A stretch of DNA of 64,000 nt from Brachybacterium muris. Its GTDB lineage: Bacteria; Actinomycetota; Actinomycetes; Actinomycetales; Dermabacteraceae. Shown here piece by piece: positions 1-8,946 of this stretch; within the stretch, counting starts at the first letter, position 1; each line of letters begins with the position of its first letter. The translations under genes and the position numbers were made by a program. The stretch is from contig NZ_JAFBCB010000001.1 of the NCBI RefSeq assembly GCF_016907455.1, positions 3,100,001-3,164,000 on the forward strand. The letters run 5' to 3'. Below the pieces are notes generated by a model that did not search any database, was not told where the DNA came from, and was given only the letters and a program-made list of their open reading frames with translations.

Positions 1-743
1 TGCACCTGATCGGCCCGCGCTACTACCTCACCTGGTGGCGTCTGCTGAAGGCGCTGCTGATCATCGTGCCGCTGTGCGCACTGGGCGGCGTCGCCGTCGC
101 GCAGGCCCTGATCGGCTCCCCGGTGGAGACGATCATCGCCGAGTCCCTGGCCATCGCGCTCAGCGCCGCCGTGCACGTGTTCTTCTGGGTGACGCTGGTG
201 TTCGTGATCCTGGAGCGCAGCGGCACCCATGCCGGTGGCGGCTGGGACGTGGACCAGCTGCCGCAGGCCCAGGATCCCGATGCCCGCCTCTCGGACGTGG
301 TGGCCTCCCTGGCGCTGCTCGCGGTGACGGCCGCCGCGGTCCTGTGGGACGGCACCCGCGGCGTGGTGCACGTGCGCGGCGAGACGCTCTCGTTCCTGCA
401 TCCGCAGCTGTGGCCGTGGTGGATGGCGGCGCTGTTCGTCCTGTTCGCACTGGAGGCCGTGATCGCGGTGACGGTGTGGATCCGGCGGGGCTGGACGGCG
501 CCCCTGGCGGCCGTGAACACCCTGGCCGCGCTGCTGGTGGTGAGCTGGACGCTGACCCTGCTGGGCCGGGGACTGCTGGTGAACCCCGCGTTCACCGAGG
601 CCGTGCTCCTGGACAACGGCGTGGATGCGGACGTGGTGCGCATCCTCGGTGTGCTGCTGGGCGTAGTCGTGACGGCCATCGCGGGGTGGGATGCGGCCAG
701 TGGATGGGTGAAGGCGCGGCGCTCCACCGGCCCGGCCCGCTGA
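1..743 (+). CDS. Integral membrane protein of unknown function, 5' end outside window
   Basis: The reading frame is open from base 3 and ends with TGA at 741-743, so the gene begins before the window. The visible product of about 246 residues has roughly five to six hydrophobic stretches (for example LLIIVPLCALGG, FWVTLVFVIL, LALLAVTAAAVLW, ALFVLFALEAVIAV). It starts with a juxtamembrane segment, GPRYYLTWWRLLKALL, reminiscent of small actinobacterial membrane proteins that sit beside PadR-type regulators. No catalytic motif is visible. The 134 bases after the stop lead into a degraded kinase fragment, so there is no obvious downstream partner. The frame is secure; the function is unknown. Confidence 0.75.
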   Translation, partial: HLIGPRYYLTWWRLLKALLIIVPLCALGGVAVAQALIGSPVETIIAESLAIALSAAVHVFFWVTLVFVILERSGTHAGGGWDVDQLPQAQDPDARLSDVVASLALLAVTAAAVLWDGTRGVVHVRGETLSFLHPQLWPWWMAALFVLFALEAVIAVTVWIRRGWTAPLAAVNTLAALLVVSWTLTLLGRGLLVNPAFTEAVLLDNGVDADVVRILGVLLGVVVTAIAGWDAASGWVKARRSTGPAR

Positions 744-877
744 GAACGACCCGGCCACTCCGGTGCCGTGCTGGCGGTGCTGTCTCAAACCGCCCCGGGA
801 GATGCCCTGCGGTCCTGGACCTGGGCGAGAGGGCCTCACCCCGTCCTCACACACCGGGCTGAACAAGGGTGAGATAG

Positions 878-1261
878 GCGATTCCCTCAGCGCGGAGAGA
901 CTGGACACTCGTAGAGTGGCGGGCACTGGGGAACCTGCTCTCCAATGCGCTGAAGTACACGCCGCGCGGTGGGACGGTGTGCGTGCACACCGCGGTGGAG
1001 GATCACCATCTCGAGCTCGCGGTCACCGACACCGGGATCGGAATGTCCGATCAGGAGCAGACGAACCTGTTCACCGACTACTACCGCACCGAGACCGCGC
1101 GCAACAGCGACATCCCCGGCCACGGCATCGGGCTGTCGCTGACCCGGCGGATCGTGGTCGCCCACGGCGGTCAGATCAGCGTGAGCTCCCGCCCGGGCGA
1201 GGGGTCGACCTTTACCATCCGGTTCGGTCTGGACGAGGTCGAGTGGGCGGACCGGGCGTGA
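878..1261 (+). pseudogene. Histidine kinase relic, C-terminal ATPase part only
   Basis: The frame opens just after an in-frame TAG at 875-877 and has no credible start codon before the conserved blocks. It encodes the HATPase_c domain of a sensor kinase: N box (NLLSNALKYTP), G1 box (DTGIGM), F box (LFTDYYRT) and G2 box (GHGIGLSL), ending normally at TGA 1261. The sensor, HAMP and phospho-accepting His regions are missing, so this is a beheaded kinase that cannot phosphorylate itself. A second kinase tail with the same unusual block (EQTNLFTD.YRTETARNSDIPGHG) is fused to another gene at 18.3-18.8 kb. The two differ at many other positions, so they are paralogous tails rather than one recent duplication. 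Confidence 0.8.
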
Positions 1262-1291
1262 ACAGGCGGCGGGCGGCCTGGATCTCACACC

Positions 1292-2476
1292 TCAGCTCGC
1301 CCCGTCGATCACCCGCAGCACATCGTCCGCCTGGAAGGCCTCCGAGCGGCGGTATCTACCTGTTCCCGGAGTGAGGATCCCACGGGTGACCAGGGTGTCC
1401 ACGGCGCGATGCGCGGCCACTGCAGAGACTCCCAGCTGCTCAGCGATGAACTTCGCGGTGACGACCGGCTGCTCCCTGAGGACCGGGAGGATCCGGCGGG
1501 CCGAGGAATCGGCGCGCAGGCCCGCGGCCTTCTCCGCGAGCAGCGTGTCGAGGGCACGGATCTCGTCCTGGACGCCCTGCATCCGCTCGCATGCCTCGGC
1601 GGCGATCTCGACGAAGAATCGCACCCACGCGTTCAGTGCCTCCGCCGCCTCTGACGGGTCGTCCGTACGTGAAGTGCTGAGATGCTGCACGTACTCCCGC
1701 TCTCGTGCACGGATCGCGGTGGAGACGGGGAGGAGGCCGGAGCGCACGACGCCACCACGTTCGAGGACCGCGTGGATCAGTGCTCGTCCGGCGCGTCCGT
1801 TTCCGTCCTCGAACGGGTGGATGGACTCGAACTGCAGGTGGCCGATGGCGGCGAGCAGAAGGGGATGCTCTCCGGAGCTGCTGAGGTACTGCAGGAAATC
1901 CTCCACCAGGGCGGGGACCTCACCCGGCGGAGGGGCCACATACTCTGCGCGGAGCTTGTCCCGGCCGCCGATCCACACGTCCACCCGGCGCAGACCTTCC
2001 GAGGCGCCCACCACTCCCAGCGCACGATGGACCTGCTCGACATCACCGATGGTCCATTCATCGCGCCCCGCGAGCTCCTCGATCGCGTCGCGCGTCGCCT
2101 GGACGTTGCGGGCCACGCTCATGGCCTCGTGATTGGGCAGATGGTCCTGCTGATCGCCGAGCTGGGCGTAGGAGACATCCCGCCCGGAGGCATTGACGCG
2201 TTCGATCCGCGAGGAGGCGATGGACTCGGAGCGCAGGAGCAGGGGGTAGATGCCCCGTCGCGTCGCCTCATCGACCTGCGCGGAGGTCGCAGTGATGAGG
2301 CTGGCGATCTCGAGTGCTTCCTCCCGCAGCTCCCGCCCGAGCAGAGCTCCCACGTCCTGCTCGGCGAGACGTGCAGGCACGTAGTAGGAGTAGGCGCCGC
2401 CCCGTCGTTCCGCCGCCGTCGCGCCTCGGAAGTCGGGCTGCTGACGGCCTGGCAGCCATGAGCCATGGATACCCAT
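1292..2476 (-). CDS. Fic family protein (probable AMP-transferase) with C-terminal winged helix
   Basis: Fic enzymes transfer AMP or other nucleotide parts onto hydroxyl groups of target proteins. The 394-residue product carries the full catalytic motif HPFEDGNGRAGRAL near its middle. Before it lies a segment SIASSRIERV at the place of the class II inhibitory helix ([S/T]xxxE[G/N]), although here the Glu is followed by Arg. The last 60 residues look like a winged helix (TAKFIAEQLGVSAVAAHRAVDTLV). The start at 2476 is chosen because GAAGGGG lies six bases upstream; longer starts would run through the palindrome at 2489-2516. The helix plus that operator suggest autoregulation. A second Fic protein of the same type lies at 50.4-51.7 kb. 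The target is unknown. Confidence 0.88.
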   Translation of the reverse strand: MGIHGSWLPGRQQPDFRGATAAERRGGAYSYYVPARLAEQDVGALLGRELREEALEIASLITATSAQVDEATRRGIYPLLLRSESIASSRIERVNASGRDVSYAQLGDQQDHLPNHEAMSVARNVQATRDAIEELAGRDEWTIGDVEQVHRALGVVGASEGLRRVDVWIGGRDKLRAEYVAPPPGEVPALVEDFLQYLSSSGEHPLLLAAIGHLQFESIHPFEDGNGRAGRALIHAVLERGGVVRSGLLPVSTAIRAREREYVQHLSTSRTDDPSEAAEALNAWVRFFVEIAAEACERMQGVQDEIRALDTLLAEKAAGLRADSSARRILPVLREQPVVTAKFIAEQLGVSAVAAHRAVDTLVTRGILTPGTGRYRRSEAFQADDVLRVIDGAS

Positions 2477-2488
2477 GAGCACCCCTTC

Positions 2489-2516
2489 AGTAAACCTTAG
2501 ATGCATAAGGTTAACT
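2489..2516. promoter_or_regulatory. Interrupted palindrome, probable operator of the Fic gene
   Basis: Arms AGTAAACCTTA (2489-2499) and TAAGGTTAACT (2506-2516) match at 10 of 11 positions around the spacer GATGCA. The site lies 13 bases before the Fic start codon and overlaps where its promoter and leader must be. Since the Fic protein has a C-terminal winged helix, binding by its own product is the simplest reading (inference). Confidence 0.6.
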
Positions 2517-2557
2517 GAACCTTGTCCGGGGTTCACGCTCGCAGCATGGCTGCCGGC

Positions 2558-3151
2558 TCAGTCCCCCTCGGAGCGGGGCGCCGGCGCCTCCTCGGCCGTG
2601 CGCTTCTTCTGCCGTCGTTCCCGCAACCCGGAGCCGACGGTCCAGGCCGCGTAGACGAACAGCGCACCGGTGAGGGTGGGCACCGCCCAGTTGCGGGTGC
2701 TGCCGTCGATGGCCTGATTGGCCCAGCCCAGGTACGGGATCGCATACCAGACCTTTCCCCGGATCTGCACGGGCTGGACCGGTTCGGCGTCGGGGGTGTT
2801 GTTGGCGTCGCCCTGGGTGGTGAAGCGCACCTCGCCGGTGCCGCTGTCCGTGCTGCGGGCGATGACCCGGTGTGTCGCCACAGCAGGGTTGCCGGACTCG
2901 ATCTGGAAGGTGATCACATCCCCCACCCCGATCTCCTCGGGGGCGGCGGGCTTGATCACCACGAGCGTGCCGGGCGGGTAGGTGGGACGCATCGAGCCGG
3001 TGAGCACGCTCAGCGGCATCCCGCCCACGGCGGCGGGCACCACGATGGTGAGGGCTCCGAGAGCCACGATGATCAGCAGGACGCCCAGGCTGAGCCCGTT
3101 CAGAAGCGTCCGGAGCACCTCTCGGGCGCGGCGCGGGCTCTCGGTGCCCAT
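2558..3151 (-). CDS. sipW: SipW-type signal peptidase I (family S26)
   Basis: This is a membrane-bound signal peptidase of the archaeal/ER type that cleaves a special class of exported proteins. It is 197 residues long: an N-terminal membrane helix (LSLGVLLIIVALGALTIVV), the catalytic Ser in LTGSMRPTYPPGT, a His (ATHRVI) in place of the usual Lys as in SipW/Sec11 enzymes, the conserved TQGDANN box, and a C-terminal helix (TGALFVYAAWTV) followed by a charged tail. GGAGGGAGAG precedes the ATG by a few bases. It is the last gene of a three-gene minus-strand cluster with two exported proteins, which are its likely substrates, though both are damaged. The protein itself looks intact. Confidence 0.88.
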   Translation of the reverse strand: MGTESPRRAREVLRTLLNGLSLGVLLIIVALGALTIVVPAAVGGMPLSVLTGSMRPTYPPGTLVVIKPAAPEEIGVGDVITFQIESGNPAVATHRVIARSTDSGTGEVRFTTQGDANNTPDAEPVQPVQIRGKVWYAIPYLGWANQAIDGSTRNWAVPTLTGALFVYAAWTVGSGLRERRQKKRTAEEAPAPRSEGD

Positions 3152-3760
3152 CGTCTCTCCCTCCGGCGGGCGGCGAGGAGCAGCAGGAGTCCACCGCTGA
3201 TCATGCCCGTTGCCGCCACGAGCACCACGGTACGTGCGAAACCGGTGACGGCGAGGGCACCAGCGAAGTCCGAACCCGGCGCCTCGCTCGTGGCCAGCTT
3301 CTCGGGTCGGGGTTCCTGCACGGGGTCGGGGCCGGGGTCGAGCCTGACCGGCGGGCCGAGCGGCGTGGAGTCCGTGAGATCCGCGAACCTGGTCCACGGC
3401 AGGCCGACCCCCACCCCCCACCCCGGCTCCTGCCTCGGTGAGGACGGCGAGACCGAAGGCTCGACCGGCGTCTGCGGTCGAGATCTGCACGTTGGTGAGC
3501 GAGACGTCGAGCATGCCCGGGGAGCTGGCGATGCTGCGCAGGTGGAGGGTCGCGGTCGCAGAGCCACCGGGGACGAGCACCACGTCCTCGCCGAAGAGGG
3601 CGGCCGATGGGGCAGATGTCCAGTGCACGCCGTCCAAGGAGAACTCGAGCGGCCGCTCGTCGGCGTGGCTCGGCGTGATCGATGCGAGGGCGAGCACGAG
3701 GGTGAGCAGCAGGACGGTGAGGACGTCCCACCCTCCACGGCGGTGACGCTCGTCCCTCAC
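3100..3760 (-). pseudogene. Surface protein with LAXTG-like sorting signal, frameshifted
   Basis: The gene starts at GTG 3760, whose GTGA overlaps the stop of the upstream gene. It begins with a signal peptide (LTVLLLTLVLALASITPSHA|DE) and a beta-rich exported segment. The frame is lost near 3414-3419, a run of six C (six G in the coding strand). Dropping one base there joins it to a second frame that continues (LPWTRFADLTDSTPL) and ends with LAVTGF, a hydrophobic helix and RRRERR, a typical actinobacterial sortase-E-type anchor. Either a real one-base insertion or a sequencing error in the G tract explains this. The 3' end overlaps the sipW start by about 50 bases. The cluster suggests wall-anchored surface or fibre proteins. 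Confidence 0.7.
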
Positions 3761-4494
3761 TTCTGCCACCCGCAGTACACGCCCGTGGCGTTCATGTCCT
3801 GGGCGACGGTGGGGGTGGTGTGGAACTTCCCCGTGGCCACGGGGGCCCAGTCGCTGGTGCCGGGCAGCTTCATCTCGACGTACAGCCAGGCATTTCCGTG
3901 CCCGCTGCTCGCGATCAGCTTCTTCACCGTGTTCGAAGTGTTGCTCAGGGGCACCACGGTGTACCAGTCCGCGGTCGACGGGTTCGGCAGGGCGATGCGT
4001 GCCTTCGGCGTGTCGGCGTGGGCGATGAACATCCGGTACTGGACCTGGTTGCGGTACGAGGCGTCCTTCTTCCCGTTCGGTGAGGTGAAGGCGAGCTGCG
4101 GTTCCCACGGCCCGTCCACGCGGCAGGTCATCGTCTGGGCCTCGGGTTCGGCGGGCGGTGCGGGCTTCACGGTCTGGGTCACGCTCATCGCTCGATCGGC
4201 GGTGAGCTGCCACTGCGAGGCTCTCGCGTACTCCAGGGAGGAGGTCATCGCGAGCTCGAGGGTGCCGGCCGGGAGGGTGGCATGCGCCGCGGCGGTGAGG
4301 GAGGTCTGCAGGCACACGGTCGCGGTGGCGCCGGCGGCGAGCTCGCCGTGGAGGCTCAGGCCGGCCTCGGCATTCCCGGTGCGCGCTCCGCTCAGCGCGG
4401 CCTGAGGGCTGCAGTCCAAGGCGCGGGTCACCGGTGCGGCAGCGATCTGCACCGCGGCGGGCAGGACGGGGCTGCTCGCCTGGCCGGGGGCCAC
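3757..4494 (-). CDS. Exported TasA/camelysin-like protein, N-terminus missing
   Basis: From the first available GTG the product is 245 residues, rich in Ala, Thr and Ser with beta-strand character and paired Cys (ALDCSP, TVCLQT, MTCRV, YCGWQK). The same frame stays open and protein-like further upstream (about 4495-4575, reading HHGTITNTGSRAAEYTLEV) but meets no start codon before the stop near 4735, and no signal peptide occurs in any frame. The gene is therefore probably truncated at its 5' end. Such 'ITNTG...Y.L' proteins are usual partners of SipW peptidases, and sipW lies two genes downstream. The annotated start is only the first codon allowed in frame, not a convincing one. Confidence 0.55.
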   Translation of the reverse strand: MAPGQASSPVLPAAVQIAAAPVTRALDCSPQAALSGARTGNAEAGLSLHGELAAGATATVCLQTSLTAAAHATLPAGTLELAMTSSLEYARASQWQLTADRAMSVTQTVKPAPPAEPEAQTMTCRVDGPWEPQLAFTSPNGKKDASYRNQVQYRMFIAHADTPKARIALPNPSTADWYTVVPLSNTSNTVKKLIASSGHGNAWLYVEMKLPGTSDWAPVATGKFHTTPTVAQDMNATGVYCGWQK

Positions 4495-4774
4495 CTCGAG
4501 GGTGTACTCCGCCGCGCGGCTGCCCGTGTTCGTGATGGTGCCATGGTGGAGGATGCGGCTCGGCGCCTCGACCTGAGGGCGCCCTGAGGGCTGCTCTCCC
4601 CGAGCGCCCGGCCGGTGCAGGCGGTGCGCGGGTCTGCGGCCCGCCTGCGACCGGCGAGCCCGCTGGGGTGTGTTCGGAACCGTTCGGATGCCTGCGCCTG
4701 TCCGGAATCGCCCCCGCAGGCGGGCGCCCCAGGCCTACTCTGAGCGAAAAAGCTCCTGGGCATGGAGGTTCTCG

Positions 4775-7700
4775 ATGTCTCGCTCGGACTCGAACGAGGT
4801 CCCGAACAGCACGCCGGAGGGCGGCACCCACCAGGACGGGACGTCCGAGGACCCCGCCGCCCCCGTCGGCGATCAGGCCGCGCCCTCCGAACGGCGCGAG
4901 CGGCTCGAGCAGGCCGCGCTCAGAGGGCGGACAGCAGTCGCCGGTGCGCTCAACGAGGCGCGCCAGCGCCAGGGACTCTCGTACCGCGCGCTCGACAGGC
5001 TCTCCGGCATCCGGGTGGCGACGCTGCAGGGCTGGCTGACGGGAAAGTACACACCGCAGGTGGGGATGCGGAAGGACTTCATCCGGCTCATCGGCGTGCT
5101 CGGGCTGGCCGATCCCCCGGACGTCCCCGGCGGCGTGAGGGCGGTCGACTGGTGGGAGGCGATCCAGGAGCCGTCGGCCCGGAGCGTCCGTCCTGCGGAC
5201 AGCACCCCGCCCTATCCGGGGATGCTCCCCTACGACCTCAGCACGGCGCACATGTTCGCGGGGCGGGACGGGCCGATGGCCGACCTCCGTACCCGCCTGC
5301 AGCGGAGGCTCGAGGGGCGGGAGCGGCCGCTCCTCCTCGTGACCGGCCGCTCAGGAGTGGGGAAGTCCTCGCTCGTGGCGGCCACCGCCGCGCAGTTCGC
5401 TCCGGATGTCGAGACGGTGATCCTCTCACCGTCGACGGAGGCGCTCGAGGTCCTGCAGTCGCCTGCGGGCGATGTCCGCCGGATCGTGGTCCTCGACCAC
5501 ACCGAGACGCTCTGGACCAGCTGCCCTCCGCAGCTGGCCGGACAGCTGCTGGATGCCGTCTCCGCGGTGCAGGAGAAGAGCTCCTCCCTGGCCCTGGTGC
5601 TCGTGATGAGAGCTGATGCGATCGCCCCCGCCACCGACATCCCGCTGCTGCAGGATGCGCTCGAGCATGCTCACTTCGTCCTGGGTCCCATCGACCGGAA
5701 GGACGTCGTCCAGATCATGGAGGCTCCCACGTCCGGGCGCGGAGTCACCGTCGAACCCCGAGTCATCGATCTGGTGCTGAACGATCTGGGTGCCGATACG
5801 TTGCAGACCACCCGTGGCCGCACGGACGGTGTGCTCGTCGGTGCGCTGCCGTTGATCTCCCAGACCATGCGGATGCTGTGGGTGGAGCGTCGCGCTCCCG
5901 AGGCGATCACGATCGCCGACTACCACCGCACTGGAGGCATCGCGGCATCGGTCGAGACGACTGCGGAAGCTGCGTTCGCGCGGCTGAGCGCGCAGGGGCA
6001 GGCAGTGTGCTGGCCGGTCCTGCGGGAGATGATCCGCATGGACGAGGAACGTCCCTCGAGGGTCACAGCGACGAAGGAGACGTTCACCTCCGCTCCGGCG
6101 CGAGAGGTGCTGCAAGTCTTCCTCGCCTCGCATCTGCTGCTGAGCAGTGATGCCGGCATCACGATCGGTCATGACCTGCTGTTCACGACGTGGCCGCGGC
6201 TCACGGACTGGCTCGCCTCGGCGAAGAACTATTCGGCCGCGCGTCGCATGCTCACTCGGTACGCCCGGTTCTGGGATGACTCGGGGCGGCCGGATGACTT
6301 GCTGCGCACGACGGACGCCTCCATCATCTTGGCCTCCGAGGACGAGACCGATGACCGGGGCTCGCTCCGCCCGCCGCTGCCACGCGTCGAACGGGACTTC
6401 CTGGTGGCGAGTCGGCACGCTCACAATGCGCAGCTGCACGAGGCCGAGGAGGAGAACAGATCGCTGAAGAAATCGGCTCGGCGCTTCCGCACGGTCACCG
6501 CCTTCGCCAGCTCCTTCGCTGTGGTCGCCCTCGTGCTCGCGGTGACGGCCCTGGTCGGTGCTCATCGTCTTGATGATGCTCGCGCTACTGCGCTCGGGAA
6601 CGAGATCGCCAGCCGTTCGGAGGTGGTGGCCGAGACGCTGCCGTCCCAGGCGGCGCAGCTCGCCGTCTCCGCCTTCGGCATCGACGACAACGCAGCGACG
6701 CGTTCTCGGCTGCTCTCCTTGAGTGCCAGTGCACTCCCCAGGGACCTGCAGAGTGTTGCCGGTCCCGGTGCGCTGGCAGCCGTGTCGGATCTCGTGGCCC
6801 AGGGCGGCTCGGACTCCACAGTTCATCTCATCGACCCGATCTCCGGTGAGGTCCTCCATGAGATCGCGACGCCCTCTTCGCACACGTACGCGCTGAGCCT
6901 TGTAGATCTGGGGGATCGCGTCCTGCTCGCGGCCGCCGGTGAGGACATCTCCGGCGATCCGCCAGAAGGATGCGTCTGGGAGGTGGAGGCGGAACCTCGA
7001 AAACTGGGCTGCCTCACCATTCCCGCGGCATCCAATTCTGTGGCCGTTCTGCCGGATGGCAGCGGAGTGCTGTTCGGCTCCGGCGATGGCACGATCCAGA
7101 GGATGCGCCTGCAGGACGGCTCCGTCGAGGTCCTGCCCGCGCTGCGGGGGCCGGGCGGCGACGAGTCCGCCCCGTCGGCGGTGATGGGATTGGACGCGGC
7201 CGCCGGCACGGTGATCGCCGCCGCGGAGGACGGAACAGTCGCGGCGCTGGATGATCCCCTGGGGGATGGTCGATGGTCAGCGCCACTGCAGACCGGGCTT
7301 GTCCAGTCGGTCAGTCTCGCAGCCGACGGGACGCGATTCGCTGTCGCCACCCGTGACCACACGGTCGTCATCGGCAACATCCTCGGGACCGAGGGGGAGC
7401 CTCACGAGCTCGAGCCCGTGGTCGAGTCGAGCGCTTTCGAGTCCTGGACGAATCACACGGAGTTCCTGCCCGATGGGCGGATCGCCGCAGTCGGCTCGGA
7501 TCAGACACTGCGGATCATCGATGGTGAGGGGGTCGTGACCCGTACGCAGACTCTGGCCTCGCTGCCCACGCAGCTCGCCGTCACCGATTCCGTCCTCGCC
7601 ACGTACACAGTCGACGGCACGATCCTGCTGTGGCCGCTGGAACGCTTCGTGGGGCAGGACCCGCGGGGCCGCGTCTTCGAGGTGGTCTCCGATGATTCCG

Positions 7701-8695
7701 GCACGTTGGCCGCGAGTCTCGGATCTGCTGATGGTCTGCTCCAGGTCGAACGCCTCGGCGAGGACGGAGTGCACACTCCGATCACCGTCCCAGACACCGA
7801 CATCGAGACCCGGTACGGGATCGATGTCAGTCCCGACGGAAAGTTCGTCGCCAGCGCAGGACGGGGAGGCCTGCAGATCTGGCGGGTGGGCCAGACATCC
7901 CTCAGCACGCCGACCGTCATCGACCCGCTCCCTGATGCACTGATCATCTACGTGAAGTTCGCTCCTGACGGTTCCCGCATCGCCGTCGGCGACCAGTCCG
8001 AGGACACCGTCGTCGTCTACGACCTCGAGGACGCCCCCGGCTCCGGCGGAGCCGAGATCGAGCTGCGAAAGACTTCCGAGATCCCGGTGCTGGCCGGAGG
8101 CACCATGGACTTCGTGGACCGCGACACCCTCGTCGTCGAAGATGGCAGCTGGGAACTGCTCGTCTGGGATCTCGACTCCGATGAGGCGCTCGCCTCCGTG
8201 AGCCTGGACGGAGAGCGCCCCGCCATGATCCTCGCCCGACCGGGCCATCCAGGACAGATCGCCTTCGCCACGGAGTCCCGCAGCGTGGGCCTTCTCGACC
8301 TCACAGAGGCTTCCGCGCCACGCGTCCTCTCCCGGGCGACAGATCTGACCGACACCCCGAGGAGCCTGGACTTCAGCCCCGACGGGTCGACGCTCGCTAT
8401 CGCCGCCGTGAGCCATGTCGATATCCGCTCAGTGAGCGCGGACGGGACCGACATCGGCACCTCACAGCTGCGACTGACCGGCCCGATGCGCACCGAGATC
8501 GCGGACGTATCCTACCTCGATGGCGGAAAGCGGATCGTCGGCTCGACGTACAGCGGGAACCTGTGGTGGTGGGACCTCGACACCGAACGGGTCATCGAGC
8601 ACATCTGCGACGCCGTGGGCACCCCGCTCACCCTCGAGAAGGCTCGACAGCTCGCACCGAGCTTTCCGGAGGACGGCCTCTCCTGCGAAAGCTGA
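4775..8695 (+). CDS. HTH-STAND NTPase-WD40 membrane protein
   Basis: A 1306-residue signalling protein. Residues about 55-110 form an XRE-like helix-turn-helix (YRALDRLSGIRVATLQGWL). A STAND-type NTPase of the nSTAND1 kind starts near 150 (PYPGMLPYD...MFAGRD), with P-loop GRSGVGKSS near 190 and a Walker B-like VVLDHTETLW. One membrane helix lies near 575-600 (FAVVALVLAVTALVGA). The rest is a beta-propeller of WD40-like repeats (e.g. GIDVSPDGKFVASAGRGGLQIW), probably outside the membrane. GGAGG six bases before ATG 4775 fixes the start. STAND proteins switch on when a ligand triggers oligomerisation and many act in immunity or cell death. No effector domain is seen, so the N-terminal HTH or the membrane part would have to carry output. 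Function is inferred only by class. Confidence 0.85.
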   Translation: MSRSDSNEVPNSTPEGGTHQDGTSEDPAAPVGDQAAPSERRERLEQAALRGRTAVAGALNEARQRQGLSYRALDRLSGIRVATLQGWLTGKYTPQVGMRKDFIRLIGVLGLADPPDVPGGVRAVDWWEAIQEPSARSVRPADSTPPYPGMLPYDLSTAHMFAGRDGPMADLRTRLQRRLEGRERPLLLVTGRSGVGKSSLVAATAAQFAPDVETVILSPSTEALEVLQSPAGDVRRIVVLDHTETLWTSCPPQLAGQLLDAVSAVQEKSSSLALVLVMRADAIAPATDIPLLQDALEHAHFVLGPIDRKDVVQIMEAPTSGRGVTVEPRVIDLVLNDLGADTLQTTRGRTDGVLVGALPLISQTMRMLWVERRAPEAITIADYHRTGGIAASVETTAEAAFARLSAQGQAVCWPVLREMIRMDEERPSRVTATKETFTSAPAREVLQVFLASHLLLSSDAGITIGHDLLFTTWPRLTDWLASAKNYSAARRMLTRYARFWDDSGRPDDLLRTTDASIILASEDETDDRGSLRPPLPRVERDFLVASRHAHNAQLHEAEEENRSLKKSARRFRTVTAFASSFAVVALVLAVTALVGAHRLDDARATALGNEIASRSEVVAETLPSQAAQLAVSAFGIDDNAATRSRLLSLSASALPRDLQSVAGPGALAAVSDLVAQGGSDSTVHLIDPISGEVLHEIATPSSHTYALSLVDLGDRVLLAAAGEDISGDPPEGCVWEVEAEPRKLGCLTIPAASNSVAVLPDGSGVLFGSGDGTIQRMRLQDGSVEVLPALRGPGGDESAPSAVMGLDAAAGTVIAAAEDGTVAALDDPLGDGRWSAPLQTGLVQSVSLAADGTRFAVATRDHTVVIGNILGTEGEPHELEPVVESSAFESWTNHTEFLPDGRIAAVGSDQTLRIIDGEGVVTRTQTLASLPTQLAVTDSVLATYTVDGTILLWPLERFVGQDPRGRVFEVVSDDSGTLAASLGSADGLLQVERLGEDGVHTPITVPDTDIETRYGIDVSPDGKFVASAGRGGLQIWRVGQTSLSTPTVIDPLPDALIIYVKFAPDGSRIAVGDQSEDTVVVYDLEDAPGSGGAEIELRKTSEIPVLAGGTMDFVDRDTLVVEDGSWELLVWDLDSDEALASVSLDGERPAMILARPGHPGQIAFATESRSVGLLDLTEASAPRVLSRATDLTDTPRSLDFSPDGSTLAIAAVSHVDIRSVSADGTDIGTSQLRLTGPMRTEIADVSYLDGGKRIVGSTYSGNLWWWDLDTERVIEHICDAVGTPLTLEKARQLAPSFPEDGLSCES

Positions 8696-8869
8696 ACCCG
8701 CGCGGCGCCGGTGCATAACAGTGCAGGTTGTGACGGTGTCTCGAGCTGTTCTCGAACATTTCCGGACGCTGAGGAGCGCAACGGCGCCCCGATGCTGGAG
8801 CGCGGTGAGTGATTGCCTCAGGTCCCGATCAGACCCGGACGGCTTCCGCCTGTTCTCCGGCTGCCGGGG

Positions 8870-8880
8870 CTGGCTACGTT
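8870..8880 (+). promoter_or_regulatory. Putative promoter element CTGGCTACGTT
   Basis: The 11-mer CTGGCTACGTT, containing TACGTT (TAnnnT, actinobacterial -10 type), lies 67 bases before the ATG at 8947. The identical 11-mer stands 72 bases before the LRV gene at 13204, and the bases upstream also resemble each other (CTTCTGCTGCTCTCC versus CTTCCGCCTGTTCTCC). Confidence 0.4.
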
Positions 8881-8946
8881 GCCACTGAGGGCGGCGCCAA
8901 GGAGCGCTGGCCCCGGGACAGTGACGACGAAGGGACTGCGAGGGCA

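Noticed and set aside
1292-2476. Fic gene as part of a Fic-FicT type toxin-antitoxin pair
   Set aside because: No small antitoxin gene lies next to it; the inhibitory segment appears to be within the protein itself.
2522-4405. Long plus-strand open frame (627 codons) opposite sipW and its neighbours
   Set aside because: No recognisable domains and low-complexity composition. It is a GC-driven shadow of the minus-strand genes, which have motifs and RBSs.
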